Assembly (NCBI GenBank): GCA_015178975.1
Contig: WHVD01000063.1
Location: 186,001-250,000, forward strand
DNA from: Hysterangium stoloniferum
Taxonomy: Eukaryota > Basidiomycota > Agaricomycetes > Hysterangiales > Hysterangiaceae
Length of the DNA: 64,000 bases
Reading direction: 5' to 3'
The position numbers were made by a program, and so were the translations under genes. Positions within the stretch are counted from its first letter, which is position 1, and each line of letters starts with the position of its first letter. Positions 45,640 through 58,132 of this stretch are shown here, one piece after another. Under the pieces are notes generated by a model. The model made no database searches. It had not been told where the DNA came from and saw nothing but the letters and a program-made list of their open reading frames with translations.

Positions 45640-48600
45640 TAATATGATCCCGAAATTCGTTTTTTCAGCTCTTATAGATTCCAGCTTGACTCATTGTTTT
45701 TTAGATACAAAATTCATGCAAAACAATTTGTTGTCAACTTATCCCATAAATCCCATCAGTCTCCGCCTCTTTGATGGCACAAGTAATTCGGTTGTTACCC
45801 AAGCTTGTGATTTATCCATCTGTTTCCCATGTGGAACATCTCAATTGGTCACTTTCTATGTGACCTAGTTAGACTCAAGTTGCTTGGTGGTCCTAGGACA
45901 CAACTGGCTTACCCGCTACAATCCGTTGATTGACTGGATAGCTAACAGTATAACATTCCAGACTCCCGCGGCAGCCGAGGAAACTGTGCCTGTCACGGCC
46001 TCCACAGCACCCATGGCCTTCCCGGCACCTGCAGTCTCGAGGACTCCTGTGATCCCTACGGCACCTATGGCTTCCCCAGAACCCACAGCACCTCTGTCTA
46101 TTTCTCTGATTAATGCTGCAGCTTTTATTAGGGCTACAAAAATGGATGGGTCCCAGGTGTTCACTATCAACTTAAAAATTGATGAAGCAACTGGATGTTT
46201 TTCAACTCCAGTATCTGAATCTGAGCAAGCCACTGACCTGGAAGGCGTCCCAGAGAAATATCATGACTTCACGGATGTTTTTAGCAAGAAGAAAGCTGAC
46301 CAGCTTCTGCCCCATAGAGAATACGACTTAAAAAAATCGATCTCGAAGATGGCACCCAGTCACCCCTAGGACATATTTACCTGCTCTCATCCACGGAACT
46401 TTCCACAATCCACAATTTCCTGGATGAACATTTGTCCATAGGTTTTATCCAACCCTCAAAGTCTCCTTTTGGAGAACCTGTTCTGTTTGTCAGAAAAAAG
46501 GATGGATCCCTTAGACTATGTGTTGATTTTAGAGGACTCAATGCTGTCACCAAAAAGGATAAGTATCCACTCCCACTTATGGATATCTGATCTGCTCGAT
46601 GCTCTGCAGAATGCCCGGATTTACACCAAAATAGATCTCAAACACACCTATCACTTGGTCTGGATCGCCATGGGTGACGAATGGAAAACCACTTTTAGAA
46701 CCCGCTATGGGGCCTTTGAGTGGTTGGTGATGCCCTTTGGACTCACCAATGCTCCGTCTGTTTTTCAGCATTTTATCAATGACATTTTCTCCAACATGCT
46801 CAATGTATGTGTTATTGTTTACTTGGATGACATTCTTATCTACTCCGAGGACCCCACAGAAATTGACAAACAAGTCTGTGAAGTTCTCTGGAGATTCAGA
46901 CAACATGGTTTATTCACAAATGGTAAAAAATGTACTTTTGACACGGACTCCGTGGAATACCTGGGTTTCATAATAGGACCCGATGGACTCCACATGGATG
47001 AAACTAAAGTGCAAGTCATCAAAGATTGGCCTGAACCCCGAAAAGTTAAAGATATACAATCCTTCCTCAGCTTTGCCAATTTTTACAGATGGTTTATCCG
47101 TGGATATTCCGACATCACAGTTCCCCTTACCCATCTTACGTGTAAGGATACTCTGTGGAATTTTAATGATAAGTGTCAAAAAGCTTTCAATCTTTTAAAA
47201 AATTCTTTTTCATCAGCTTTTATTCTGTCACATTGGAAACCGGACTTCCCACTCATTGTTGAAATGGATGCCTCAGACTATGCACTTGGAGCCATTCTGT
47301 CTATCCAGGACTCCAACGGAGAAGTCCACCCCGTGGCTTTTCTGTCCCAGACTTTTACCGGAGCAGAGCTCAACTATGACGTTCATGATAAGGAACTCCT
47401 GGCAATTTTTTCAGCTTTCAAAGTGTGGCGACACTATTTGGAAGGCTCGGGAACTCCAATTGACGTTGTAACAGATCACAAAAACCTAAAATACTTTTCT
47501 ACTACAAAACTTTTGACTCGTCGGCAGGCCCGCTGGTCTGAATATCTATCTGCTTTCAATATGGTTATCCATTTTTGACCCAGCTGTCTCGGCGGCAAAC
47601 CCGACACTTTAACTAGATGATGGGATGTCTATCCTAAAGAGAGGAGCAATGACTATGCCACGGTAAACCCGCACAACCTGAAACCTATTTTCATGAATCA
47701 ACAACTTACTGCATCAGTCCGCACAACTTTCCTCATCCATCCCATTGTCCGTGGAATTATCATTATGGATATTGAGAAGTTACATCAAGATATTCTATCA
47801 GCAATTCCACTAGAGCCGATAACTAAAGCTCACCTTGACAATCCCATGGACCCCAATCAACCCCAGTGGTCTCTTGATCAGCATGGTTTCATTAGACTTG
47901 ACGATCGCATCTACATATGTACCGGACTCTGATGGCCTCCGCCTCAGGATCCTTCAATACAAATATGATCATCCACTCTCAGGACACTTCAGGTACAACA
48001 AAACTCTATCATTAATAAGAAGAGAATACACTTGGCCTGGACTCCATGGATTCATTAAGCACTATTGTAAATCTTGCACTACTTGTCCCCACTCAAAATC
48101 TCAGCAACACAAGCCATATGGCCTTTTGAAACAACTCCTGGTACCGGAACACCCATGGAATTCTATCTCTATGGATTTCATTGAACACCTACTGGATTCC
48201 GAAGGCTTTTCTGCCATTCTAGTCGTTGTTGACAGATTCTCAAAACAAGGTATATTCATCCCTACATACATATGATATAATTACATCCATGCAGTTAGCA
48301 GAACTTTTTATTATCCACGTATTTTCCAAGCACGGAGTTCCGTCCCACGTAACTTCTGACTGAGGATGAGAGTTCGTATCTCACTTCTTTAGATCCCTCG
48401 GGAAATCCTTGGACATGAAACTACATTTCACATCTGGACATCACCCGGAAGGTGATGGACAAACTGAACGTGTCAATCAGACATTGGAACAATATCTCCA
48501 TGTATATTGCAATTATCAACAGGACAATTGGAAATCCTTGTTACCACTTGCAGAATTTGCTTACAACAATGCACCTTCAGCCACTACTGGTGTTTCCCCA

Positions 48601-50490
48601 TTCTTTGCACATAAAGGATATAATCCAAATATTACAGTACATCCAGAACGAAATCTCGCCTCTGCTCACGCTCAAGAGTTCACCACAGACTTCCACGAGC
48701 TCCACGAGGAACTCTGGACTGCAATAAAGTCCGCCCAAGAGCAATACCAACTTTCAGCAGACAAACACTGGATCCCGTCACCCAACTTCAAAATTGGTGA
48801 TCGTGTTTTTGTCAAAGCTCAATTCTTCCAGACTACCCATCCATCAAAAAAGCTTGCTGAAAAATATTTAGGTCCATTTGAAATAATTGCACAAGTAGGT
48901 TCAGTCTCTTGGACCCTACGGCTTCTGGATAGCATGTGTAAGGTATCCGGCTATTTACTCTCTCAAATAGTTAACAAACATTGACACAGCAAGGGATTCA
49001 AGAAATAAACAAATAAAGGTCCAGTAATTTAAATACTGATAGATTAATTAGCTGCGCTATTAAGCTTAAACAACTAAAGTCAATATTTGTTTGGTCTCTT
49101 GACAAATTCAGATGAACTTGTAGTGACGTGCTCTACGAAAGTTAAGTTCTCCTTGAGAATAAAGGTTCAGGAGCTGAATGTATGTGCAATATATTGGCAG
49201 AAACCTGTTGTAAGCCTTCACTTTCTTGTAGCCTTTTAGTATACTATTTATAAAGATTTAACAAGCTGTTAAATAATTTATAAATAAAGAGATTGTCCAA
49301 GAGTCGAATATCCAAGCGTTTGTTTAAAGATCAATTAACTGTGCTGTTAAAGTGGGCTCTTGAATAACCTAAATGGGCAGGGATTTCAGTAATAAGAATT
49401 TAGATTTACTTAAGTGATTAGTAAGCCTAAAGGTTTCCGGGAAGCTGAGGGAACTTAGATGAATTAGCTAAGTTCAAGAGTGCTGACAAAGAGTTCAAGG
49501 TTCTGCAAGTGTAGGTGCTTGCAGTTAGATATCAGACTAAGGCTATTATTGTCCTTAGGATGATTAGATAATCTTATGAGCTGGTGCTGTTGATAGTAGT
49601 AAAGTAAAGTACAGTAATTTTATTCAAGATTTAGCCCTCCTTTTATACATGTAGAGAGTTTTGCTTAATAATATCTAAATAACTAATTAGGAAAATTTTA
49701 GAAGCTTCTAAGAAGTTTCCATAATTCCGCTATGATATCATACTCCTCACCTGACTCAAAGATCCAAGCCAGTCAAGTCAGAAAAGAAGTCTGGGATGGC
49801 CGAAAGTGGAAGTAAAATAGGCCAGGTGGCCAAAACGGAAATAAACCCGGCTGGGTGGCTGCAAAAACTATTCGCGATGATTTGTGACCATGTCATCATG
49901 TCGTCATCACATGATGTCACATGATTGCGCGATAATAATGTGCATATATCTAGTAATATAATGTAATAAAAACCTGGCTGCCCAAAACTAGATAACCCGG
50001 CTTTATTATAATTATATTTTGACCACTCTAGGCTTTGATTACATAATGTGACATCATTTGAAGCCTCGAGTATGTGAAGTTAAAAGGAAATACCCATATT
50101 TTTTGAATAATAAATAAAATAAAATAAAATAAATAGAAATAAATCCTGGAAAATTAAGGGTAAATTCATGAAGATATACTAGATACATCACAGCATGCGC
50201 GCGGTACACCCAGTATTTCATGTTTCTATGTTAGAACCTTGTACTGCTAACACTATCCCAGATCGCATGCAATCTCCACCCCCTCCGGTCATTATTGACG
50301 GAGGACCCGAGTTTGAAATTTCGCAAATTTTAGATTTGAAAATTGACAAGCATTGACACACTTGTAAACTGCTTTACTTGGTCAAGTGGGCAGGTTATGA
50401 GGGCACCGATGAAGAAACCTCATGGATTTTGGCCACAGAACTCGGTAATGCCACAGAAATCATTACCGACTTTCATACAGCTTGCCCACT
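45640..50490 (+). pseudogene. E3 pol: protease, RT, RNase H, integrase, chromodomain
   Basis: The protease region has ALIDSSLTHCFLD (the active-site Gly of DSG is changed to Ser) and LGHNWLTRYNP. RT-RNase H is the longest frame (46469-47578) with [48 protein letters not shown] and DHKNLKYF. The integrase finger is at about 47990-48110 and the core at 48120-48500 (MDFIEHLLDSEG, SDxGxEF, EGDGQTE). The GPF box is near 48860. After the insertion at 48937-50192 the chromodomain follows (FEISQILDLKI, LLYLVKWAGYEG) at about 50270-50470. TGA stops at 47628 and 48361 are shared with E1. Small frameshifts occur near 46330 and 46580. Confidence 0.87.
48937..50192. mobile_element. 1256-bp TG...CA insertion in E3 pol, target duplication GCATG
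   Basis: It starts TGTAAGGTATCC and ends ATACATCACA, with GCATG at 48932-48936 and 50193-50197. E1 reads through (GATAGCATGTGCACGG at about 26262). There are no open frames of note. It is AT-rich, with TAAAATAAAATAAAATAAA near 50118. It is probably a long solo LTR of a family not otherwise seen in the window. Confidence 0.85.
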
Positions 50491-50839
50491 CAAACCTGGA
50501 CCACTATCGTCTCTCTGACCACACTCCATGGACCCCATGTTACATTTGGACTCATTTTCATTACTCCCTGTCACCCTATGTCTCTCTTTGCTTTTACAGG
50601 TTCTGACATGTTTTCAAGTCCTTAAGTGGATTTTCCGTGGACTTTGATCTTATGTTTTTCACACTTTACTTTTACTTTCAAAACAATTACTATTAAACTT
50701 TTATTTTATTTCCTCAATCTACATTTATGGGGCTATGTTTCTGCCCAACCTCAGCCATCTCCTGAGGAAGCTCTGCTACCTCCGTGGGCACCCATCCTCA
50801 TCTGACCCAGCATCCTCGGAACTCCCAGCTTGCAGCTCC

Positions 50840-51674
50840 TCATAAATATATGTATCTGCCAAACTCCGCGAGGAATTTCCAAAACTCCGAGTGGAGCCCA
50901 TGGAGCTCATTCACCACTACAATTTGGACCTTGTTGCTTTTTCGGAGCAACTCATTCTGGGCCTCAATGCCCTCGGCAATCTGCCCCAACACGTCATCCA
51001 ACCCAGACATCCCATCTGTCCCGTTAATGTCCCACGCCCCAGATCCTGTGGGTTGCTCGTGGACGAGCAAGCACCTCACCTTGAGGTGTGTGCACTGGTA
51101 GCATCCCAGTCCCCACCCGGACTTTCAATTGCACTCCGTGTTCCAGTCATTGCAACCGGAACACCGCGGATCATTCCGTGTTGGGAGGTGGACTGGTGCC
51201 GCCTTCCTTGCCTTCTGTTGATATGGTTAGTTCCCCAGATATCCCACAGACCCAAGACTTACCTTTTGGGGGCTCTCTGGCTCCCCCTCGGACTCCGATT
51301 TGACCTCTGTCACTTTGTGCTGAAAATACAAGTCAGTTAAACTCAACAAGTTGAAACATTGGGACTTACTTTGCCTGCGGCAACTGTGGCCCTGTTCGCA
51401 GCTGCCTGGGCTTTTCTGTGGCCACCCACACAGCCTCCTCCTCATCTCTCTTCCTCTGCCTCTCCACCTCTTCCTCTGCAGCCAAGGCCACCTGGTATTC
51501 CCTGTCAAGGGCTTCCTCCACCTCCCTCGCCTCCTTTTCCACCTCCTCACATTGTCGACGCTGTTCCTCTTGCTGTGCCAGTATTTGGGCCACGCTGAGT
51601 GGTGCCCAATATGGAGTGCCTGTGGAGGGCCTGGTGGTCGGCATGGGACATCTTGGCGTTGGCTTGGGGCCCAT
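50840..51674 (-). pseudogene. E3 copy of the antisense intron-containing gene
   Basis: Homologue of the gene at 27665-28520, at the same place and on the same antisense strand. It begins at the ATG at 51674 (MGPKPTPRCPMPTTRP), with an upstream start that E1 has lost. The Glu-rich coiled coil (EEVEKEAREVEEALDREYQ) follows. Both introns are at the same positions (GTAAGT donors near 51370 and 51267). The cysteine cluster reads CSGCND and CYQCTHLKVRC, and the C-terminal helix is retained. It is broken by a 1-nt deletion near the end of exon 1 (after VATEK), by a TGA inside the cysteine cluster and by a changed C-terminus. Confidence 0.75.
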
Positions 51675-51897
51675 TGTGGTGAGATGGGGGTAATAAAGAA
51701 GAAGAAAATTTTCATTTTTTCAAATTTTTATATACATAGGCTCATCGTGTCTGAACCTTACCTTCCAGATCACATGACTCTTTGACACATAGTGTAACCG
51801 ACATGACTTTTGACACATGCGCGTAGCCAACAAGAACCTTATCGAGGTCTAGAGCCTCTTTGGGACTTCAGCATAAAGGGAGGGTACTGTTACAACT

Positions 51898-52693
51898 GGA
51901 ATTCCTGCCAGACTCTGGGCACTAACTTATACGCACCCATTGTCAGTTTACCAGAATTCCCACTGGACTCCGTATGTCAGAATTGTCTACACTCAACTTC
52001 ATTATGTTGTGTATCAGTCACCGGAATACCCACTGGACTCCATCTCTGTCTATTTCCGACCTTGTCCCATGCATCAGTCACCGGACCCCGCTCGTAAAAC
52101 CCATCATCCCTCTAACAGAGCCCCGTTCCCGTTTTAGTCAAATGACCTGTCATGATTCAGACTCCACTCCCGCTCCATTTCCCATTATGGTTTATGATTT
52201 GTCACAATTCGGACTCTGCTCCATTCCATCCTGTTCCTAACACCAAATTTGGTGTTTACTATTCTCGTTTTATGTTTTGCTAGTTTTATTTCATTATTAC
52301 TGGATTTGGTATGTCATTCATTCCATGGTCTATTTAGTCTGGCAGATGTTGTACATACAATCCAGTCAGAAAATCGGCTTAGATTCCCCCCAGTAATCTA
52401 ATACATTTTCCACTCTAAAATCCTACTTGAATTACACTGCTCACGCTAGTCGGAGCCCACGGGCTCCGGCGCATCTATCTCTCTTATCTATCTTGACTCA
52501 TGACCTCTCGACCCATGACCTCTGACCTACAACCCCTCGACCCACAAACCCTGCCCGGACTCCCCGGGATTCCCATCCACCTGTCTGAAATTGGACAACA
52601 CGATCTCACGAGGGTGCAGCCTATAAGCTGAAGCCAAGTCCTACCAGATATTCCACGGGTTTCTCAGAAACCCACCGTGTATGTACCCTAACA
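51898..52693 (+). repeat. E3 3' LTR
   Basis: TGTTACAACTGG to CCCTAACA, 796 bp, homologous to the E1 LTR. It keeps the 18-bp palindrome (near 52240) and AGTCAGAAAAT at 52364-52374; its TATA region is altered to TATTTAGT. Confidence 0.92.
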
Positions 52694-52950
52694 AGTAGTA
52701 CAATAACCTACTAGTCTATATAGCAAAGTAGTTATTTGTACATATGTACAATCTGATCAGAAATCAACTTAGTATCTACTTGTCTTTTGCATCTTGCACA
52801 TTCTGGGAACTTGCAGGTTTCCTGTCCACTCCTGTTTGAAATTGGACAATGCAATCTGTGAAGGCACAGCACATAAGCTGAAGCCAAGTCCATCCCCAGA
52901 ACTTCCATGGGTTTCCCCTGGAGACCCACCTGTGAGCCCCATGCTTAACA
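52694..52950 (+). repeat. 3' end fragment of a related LTR
   Basis: Similar to the end of the solo LTR family at 30272-31328 (ATCTGATCAGAAATCAACTT, AGCTGAAGCCAAGTCCATC), ending CATGCTTAACA. The 5' part is absent. Confidence 0.6.
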
Positions 52951-54749
52951 CAAACAAGGTGTGTCAGTAAGCCATTGAAAGGATAATTTGTGAGTATGAG
53001 TTTGAATATACTGTTAAGGTGTTGACAGGCAGAAGGGACTAAGGGAGGAGGCTGTATGTACTTAACTGGGCAGTCTGGTTCTAAAGACATGTGCTAACAG
53101 TGTACAGCCAAAAAGAGCACAGCAACACAGTGTCTTCAGTGGTTTGCAACACAAATACATACCAAGAGATCTCAAAAAAGGAGTGGAGGGGTGAGAAAGA
53201 AAAAAGCTAATGAGTCACAGATTAGTTTTTTTTATCTTTAAGTACCTGAATGCCACCTTATTTGTTCATTTTGTTATCCAGTCCACCCCACATATATGAA
53301 CTCAGCTCCCCACAGATGATTGTCAACAGCTACATTTGCCAGCCAAACCTCAGGCTGCCATTGATAATATAAAATGGTTTCCTGTATGAACATGTAGAGA
53401 TTAAGATCATAATTTGAACAAGTTTTTCTTGTATATGTATGAAGCTCAAGCTCAAAGCTTTGAATTAATTGTACATGTTAATATCAATTTGAGTATCCCA
53501 GTGGTGGCAGTGGCTGTACACATTGGCAACATAGTATATAAGTACTTAGTGATTTACTGAGTGCTGACACAAAACTGGGTATGTAAACGTGGCAGTCGAA
53601 ATGGGTATATATTCCAGAATTATACAATTTAATTTCATAGGAGCTTTAAATAATGCATATAGATACAATAATGCATACCCAGGGAAAATATGTTGGGGAA
53701 ATTTATGGGATTACATGGATCCCATGATTAACATTTTATTATGTGCTACCTTATACATCAGGAAAGTGGGAAGATCACTAAGTATGCCATCTATTATTGC
53801 CTAGAGCCAGCTCTCCTAGACTCGGCTAGACACACTACTTTCGCGAGATCCCTATGTACTAGTCGGTATAAAAGCTTACTATAGATCTAGGGAGTCCAGG
53901 GAGGCTAGGGAGTCTACATAATGGGTGTAGACACTCCCAAATCCCTGATGTAGCCTAGTTCTAAATATCAGTTGGGCCTGTATACAGTGCTTCCGACCAT
54001 GCAACGAACCCCATATTACCGGCAGATTCGGGATGTGAAAGGATCCTTTACTGATTAGGAGTATTCTAAAGATACTCAAAATGTCTGGGCAGTCTTCATC
54101 AGGGTTAAAAAGGACCATTATCGGCATCGCACACGTGCCAGTTGGCTCTCGGCTCAGTTCACTAAGAATCTTAGTTCATACAGGCTCCTCCTCCCAGGAC
54201 TGGCGAGGTAGACTGTTAAAAATCTCTAAGTGATCTTTAAGTATCGTGTCGCTCTCCCCGAAAAACTATGAAGAACCACATATTAACCAGCTGAACAAAA
54301 CCATCGGCCAATTCAGGGGGCAAACGCTATGGCATGCTAAAGTTATTTCTCACTTCTTCGGCGACAGTTTCTCAAGCTTGTACAGGTGTTCTCCTCAATT
54401 GTTAAATTAGTCTCGCTCTATGACTAGTTCCTATACGGCTGAGAGTCTGGTTCGCTAGTGCCTAGTCGGATTTGCACTGGTCTTATATTTGGGCTTACGC
54501 ATTGTCTAGTCGCCCTGGCACTTTACTCAGCTGCATTAATTCGATCGATGCGAATGAGGATACACGTTGGAAAGAACGATCGTAGATGCAGACAGATTCA
54601 GGCCAGATGCATCGCCCTTTGCATCCTGACTTGGCCTATTACCTCGCACGGTTACCTGTACGCGTGGTTCGGGTTCACTAACCTCAAAATAAAAGCCCCC
54701 ACCCAAAGATGGGTTTCTCACAGCCTAAGCAGTAATTACTAGAGACGAA
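52951..54749. other. Spacer; right part homologous to sedolisin upstream sequence
   Basis: 52951-53960 is AT-rich with no gene I can support. From about 53965 to 54749 the sequence is a diverged copy of the region upstream of sedolisin A and B (GTATACAGTGCTTC, CCATATTACCGG, GTCTGGGCAGTCTTCA, CGCTATGGCATGCTA). The fourth sedolisin was therefore duplicated together with its promoter region. Confidence 0.6.
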
Positions 54750-56559
54750 ATAGTCATCAAGTTTCCTCATCTCCCTTGTCTCGACTTTTGCATGGGCCCA
54801 AGCCTCCCCGCTCACCGCGACCTTGTACTCCATCAGCATCGTGCCCGAGTGGCTTCGTATACAGAATGGACCAGCATCCACCGACACTCTGTTATCTTTG
54901 CGTATAGCACTTGTATCCAACAACTTGCCAGGCCTTGAAGAGGCCCTTTATACCGCTTCAGCGGTACGGCCAGCATTTGGAAGTTGAAACATATTTCCCT
55001 GGTTCAAACCTCGGAAAGTGACTTATAAATGTGTAGGCTGAGACTTTCGTGGCACCGACGTCAGAGAACACAGCAGCTGTGCAAGAATTCCTAGCTGCTA
55101 ACAAAATAAAGACGGAAGGGAAAAATTCACTTGATCCACCCCACAATTACGTACGAAAATCTTCTCATTTCTGAATTAGTATATAATTGAAATTGCATCG
55201 TAGATTTCGTGCCCAAGGGACCACCCCCCTCCGTGTTCGTCCCGAGGCCGATAAGCCAATATTACTGCTTGCGTTGCTCCTTCCTCTGGCGTTGTCCCCG
55301 CATCATGGAATACAGAGATCACACCTGATTGTCGCATGTGGCATGTTGCTTCTGGTTGTTGTCGCATTTGGTGATCATTCGATCATGAAAATATAGTGGG
55401 AGCCTTATACGGAATTCTTCCTCAGCCACTGCAACAAGCAGCAAGATCGGGGTTTCTGGTTTCATCCAACAGTTCTCCAAAACACCCGATATCGAGGTGT
55501 GTCAAACCCAGTTCATTGACTCGTCAAAATAATCGACGGACGATATATCAGGGCTTTTTGACGGATTTCCGCCCGGATCTCCCCTCCAAGACTACATTCG
55601 CCATGCAATTTATTGACGGCGGAAGTAACCTTCAATCGCCTGACGAGGCCGGTATCCTAGCTGTATGTTTTCTTTCTTTCTCAGTCTTATATATTTTCTC
55701 ACATCCAATGTAGAATTTGGACATTCAATACACAGTCGGTGGCATTTAAGTGACATTTATTTCTGTCAGTCAAAAAAATCTCGACGGCTTCCTTGATATC
55801 ATCAACACTTTGCTCAATGAAGCGAGCCCTCCGCAAGTCTTGTCTACCAGTTACAGATTTCACGGCCTGATATCCCCTCTTCTACTGCCAAGCAAGAGTT
55901 ATATATATGTATTTGTTGAAAAGCCCTCATCTCCGTGATAATTAGCTCCCTTTACAGTGCATCTCAGTGCTCGTGGACAACAATTATTTTCTTTTCAGGA
56001 AGCGGTGGCGTCTCTGGTTTCGACTCCCAATTCTGCACTACTTTTATTTCAACCTTCCTCTCTGGATGCGCCGTCAACTCCTATTTGACTGCCCTTGGTA
56101 CCATAAATGGCGGCAAGTTCGTCAGGACGGGTCGTGCGTCCCCCGACATCTTTGCACAAGAAGGCAGCTTTGTTTATGATGATGGGGGGGCTTATCGACG
56201 GCTCTTGCTCAGCTCACCTCCAGCATCATTGCCTTGCTTGATGCTGAGTTCCTCGCGGCCGGAAAGCCCGTCATGGGATTTCTCAATCCCTTCATCTACG
56301 TCAACCCTAGCGCCTCCAACGATATTACTACGGGTAGCAATCCAGGTTGCGATACCAGCGGATTCTCGGTACATTATATACCAGCTTTCTTGGGAACTTG
56401 CAAAGACTGACGGTGCTATTTTTTCCTTCCCTCAGGCCCGTCGTGGTTGGGACCATGTGGTATTCGACGTCTTTCACTTATACTGTTGCGTATATTTTTT
56501 AGGTCACCAAAGTCGGTACGTCCAACTTCCCCTGGTTGAAGGCTGCACTCGGCTTGTAA
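54750..56559 (+). pseudogene. Degenerate sedolisin, copy D
   Basis: Colinear with the intact genes but dead. The start codon is ATA (54750). Exon 1 has a deletion near 54960 (CTTCAGCGGTACGG), and exon 2 has lost most of its sequence after LAANKI. The catalytic Glu codon is changed (GGTATCCTAGCT, so GILA instead of GIEA). The oxyanion motif reads SGSGG instead of SGDGG. The end of exon 7, intron 7 and the start of exon 8 are deleted (CTCTGGATGC joined to GCCGTCAACTCC). The Ser motif DGTSCSAP is shortened by a deletion at about 56200. The C-terminal exon and stop (GGCTTGTAA, 56551-56559) are still recognisable. It is the most diverged copy. Confidence 0.9.
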
Positions 56560-56917
56560 GAAGCGTTATATTTTCCGAAAGTTTAATTGAGCTATTTGGG
56601 GACTCGGTTGTAGAGTAATATATATTGGTGTTATGATGTTGTTACGAAAAGCGAAATGAGAAGCCAATGGAATTATATTAGGATGCATCCGATGAAATCC
56701 GGATAAATTTACTCTCACATTGGTGATAGGAAGCTGAAAACTGCTGTTGGGCAGTCGGAAGTTCGATCCTGAGACTCCGACACGATCACGACGAGCAGCT
56801 TAAGCTAGACAGTTCCTAAGTTCTTTCCGCACTTTTCTCTCTTTTCTTCTTTCTCTCTCATTTCTTCCATATTATCGCAGTTTTCCGGCTGGATCCTGTG
56901 TACATTTGAAACCGCTG

Positions 56918-58132
56918 ATGTTCAATAATTTCCAGATCGACAGTAGTATCGATCACGGTATGTCGATGACCGACAATTCCCACTTCGAACACCATCAGCT
57001 TCACGCTCAGCAACACCAGTTTACACAACAGTCGGATCAACAGCAGGCAATGAGCGCGGTCGCTCAAGCCACAGACTCGTCTTCAACCACTCCAACATCT
57101 TCCTCCAACTCTACTTCTAATCCGCAAGACAACACACCCGGCCCCTCTTCGTCTTCTGGTGCCGGCCCGCCGCCCAAGCCTGCGTACGGATCCGGAGAAG
57201 CAGATGACGGGTATACGTTGGTATTTGCAAACTTAGACGAGTTCCAAGCTTGGCGCGCAAGGGAGGAAGAGGAGAAAATCGTAGAATTTGTTAAAGGGGA
57301 CACGCACGGTAGCAAGGCTGTTCCGCCACGGTTTAAAGACCATACGAAGCTTGTATGTGCAAGGCATACTCGCAGTGGGCGGAAGAAATATGTTAAGAAA
57401 TTTCCAGATAGACAGAGAAAGCTACCTAGTAGAAAGGTGCGCAAGTGCTACGTTATCATATCATACCCATCTAATTGATGCCAGATTGAAGGAGATGGAT
57501 GTCCAGCTTCGATAAGTTACAAAACGTTCTTTCACACAGACCAAGTCCGCGCATGCTGTGAGTTAACTCATTGTTCGACTTCCTGGGTCCTTATCATCGC
57601 TACAGATAACGACAAACACTCTCATGAAATTGGCGAAGCCAACCTCCTTTTCACACGACGAGGACGCAAAGCGGCCCAAGATAGAAACAAAAACGGCACA
57701 TTCCGTTCGACTTCTGTTTCAGGGTCACCTGCATCGTCGTCATTACATACACCCAACGGCATAACAGCTCATCAGTCCCCAGACGCAATTGCAGCCCCTT
57801 CCAGCGTCCCACACGATCCTAACATTGCTCCTGACCTCCAGCACACTCATCACTCACGTGTCGGAGTCCCACATCACAGCTACCCCTCTGCAATATCGCT
57901 ACTCGCACCTCTACCGCCACCGCCACCTGCCGCATCCCAGCCAGCAGATGTTTCACAGGAGCGTTGGGATCGTATGGCTGTTTTATTTGGCAGTATACGC
58001 CAACATGCTGCCCGGTTTGAATACCCCGGTCCAAGTGTCGCAGCCCTCGAGAGCGTCTTAATCCGATTATATCTGGAAAGCCCCCTAGGAGGTAGTTTAA
58101 ATCCTAGCGGCATATCAAATACCAACGGCTGA
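56918..58132 (+). CDS. Putative zinc-finger DNA-binding protein (FAR1/GCM-WRKY-like fold)
   Basis: Three exons, 56918-57436, 57485-57557 and 57606-58132, join in frame through two 48-bp GT-AG introns into 372 aa. I chose the first ATG after a pyrimidine-rich stretch (56821-56870) typical of fungal promoters; MSMTDNSHF at 56960 is an alternative start. Residues 1-90 are Gln/His/Ser/Pro-rich and disordered. The conserved core begins with GYTLVFANLDEFQAWRAREEEE, then a basic segment (TRSGRKKYVKKFPDRQRKLP) and Cys/His pairs (LVCARH, GCPASISYKTF, VRACYNDKHSHEIG). This resembles the C2H2-type DNA-binding module of FAR1/WRKY-GCM proteins. The rest is Pro/Ser-rich with a helical end (WDRMAVLFGSIRQHAARFEYP). 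A nuclear role is inferred. It is not transposon-like and lies in the conserved block. Confidence 0.65.

Larger units (their letters stand above)
44117..52693 (+). mobile_element. E3: second family-1 Ty3/Gypsy element, 5' LTR truncated
   Basis: Contains the last 74 bp of the 5' LTR (44117-44190), the self-priming site (44193-44203), gag, pol with chromodomain, the antisense gene (50840-51674), the polypurine tract AAAGGGAGGGTAC and a full 3' LTR (51898-52693). A TG...CA insertion of 1256 bp (48937-50192) splits pol. E3 keeps the RT/RNase H region that E1 has lost, and its gag has fewer stops. No matching target duplication can be found, because the left end is missing. Confidence 0.88.

Noticed and set aside
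56725..56775. tRNA-like T-loop (GTTCGATCC) upstream of the zinc-finger gene
   Set aside because: The flanking bases form a simple hairpin (GTCGGA/TCCGAC) but no acceptor, D or anticodon stems can be built.
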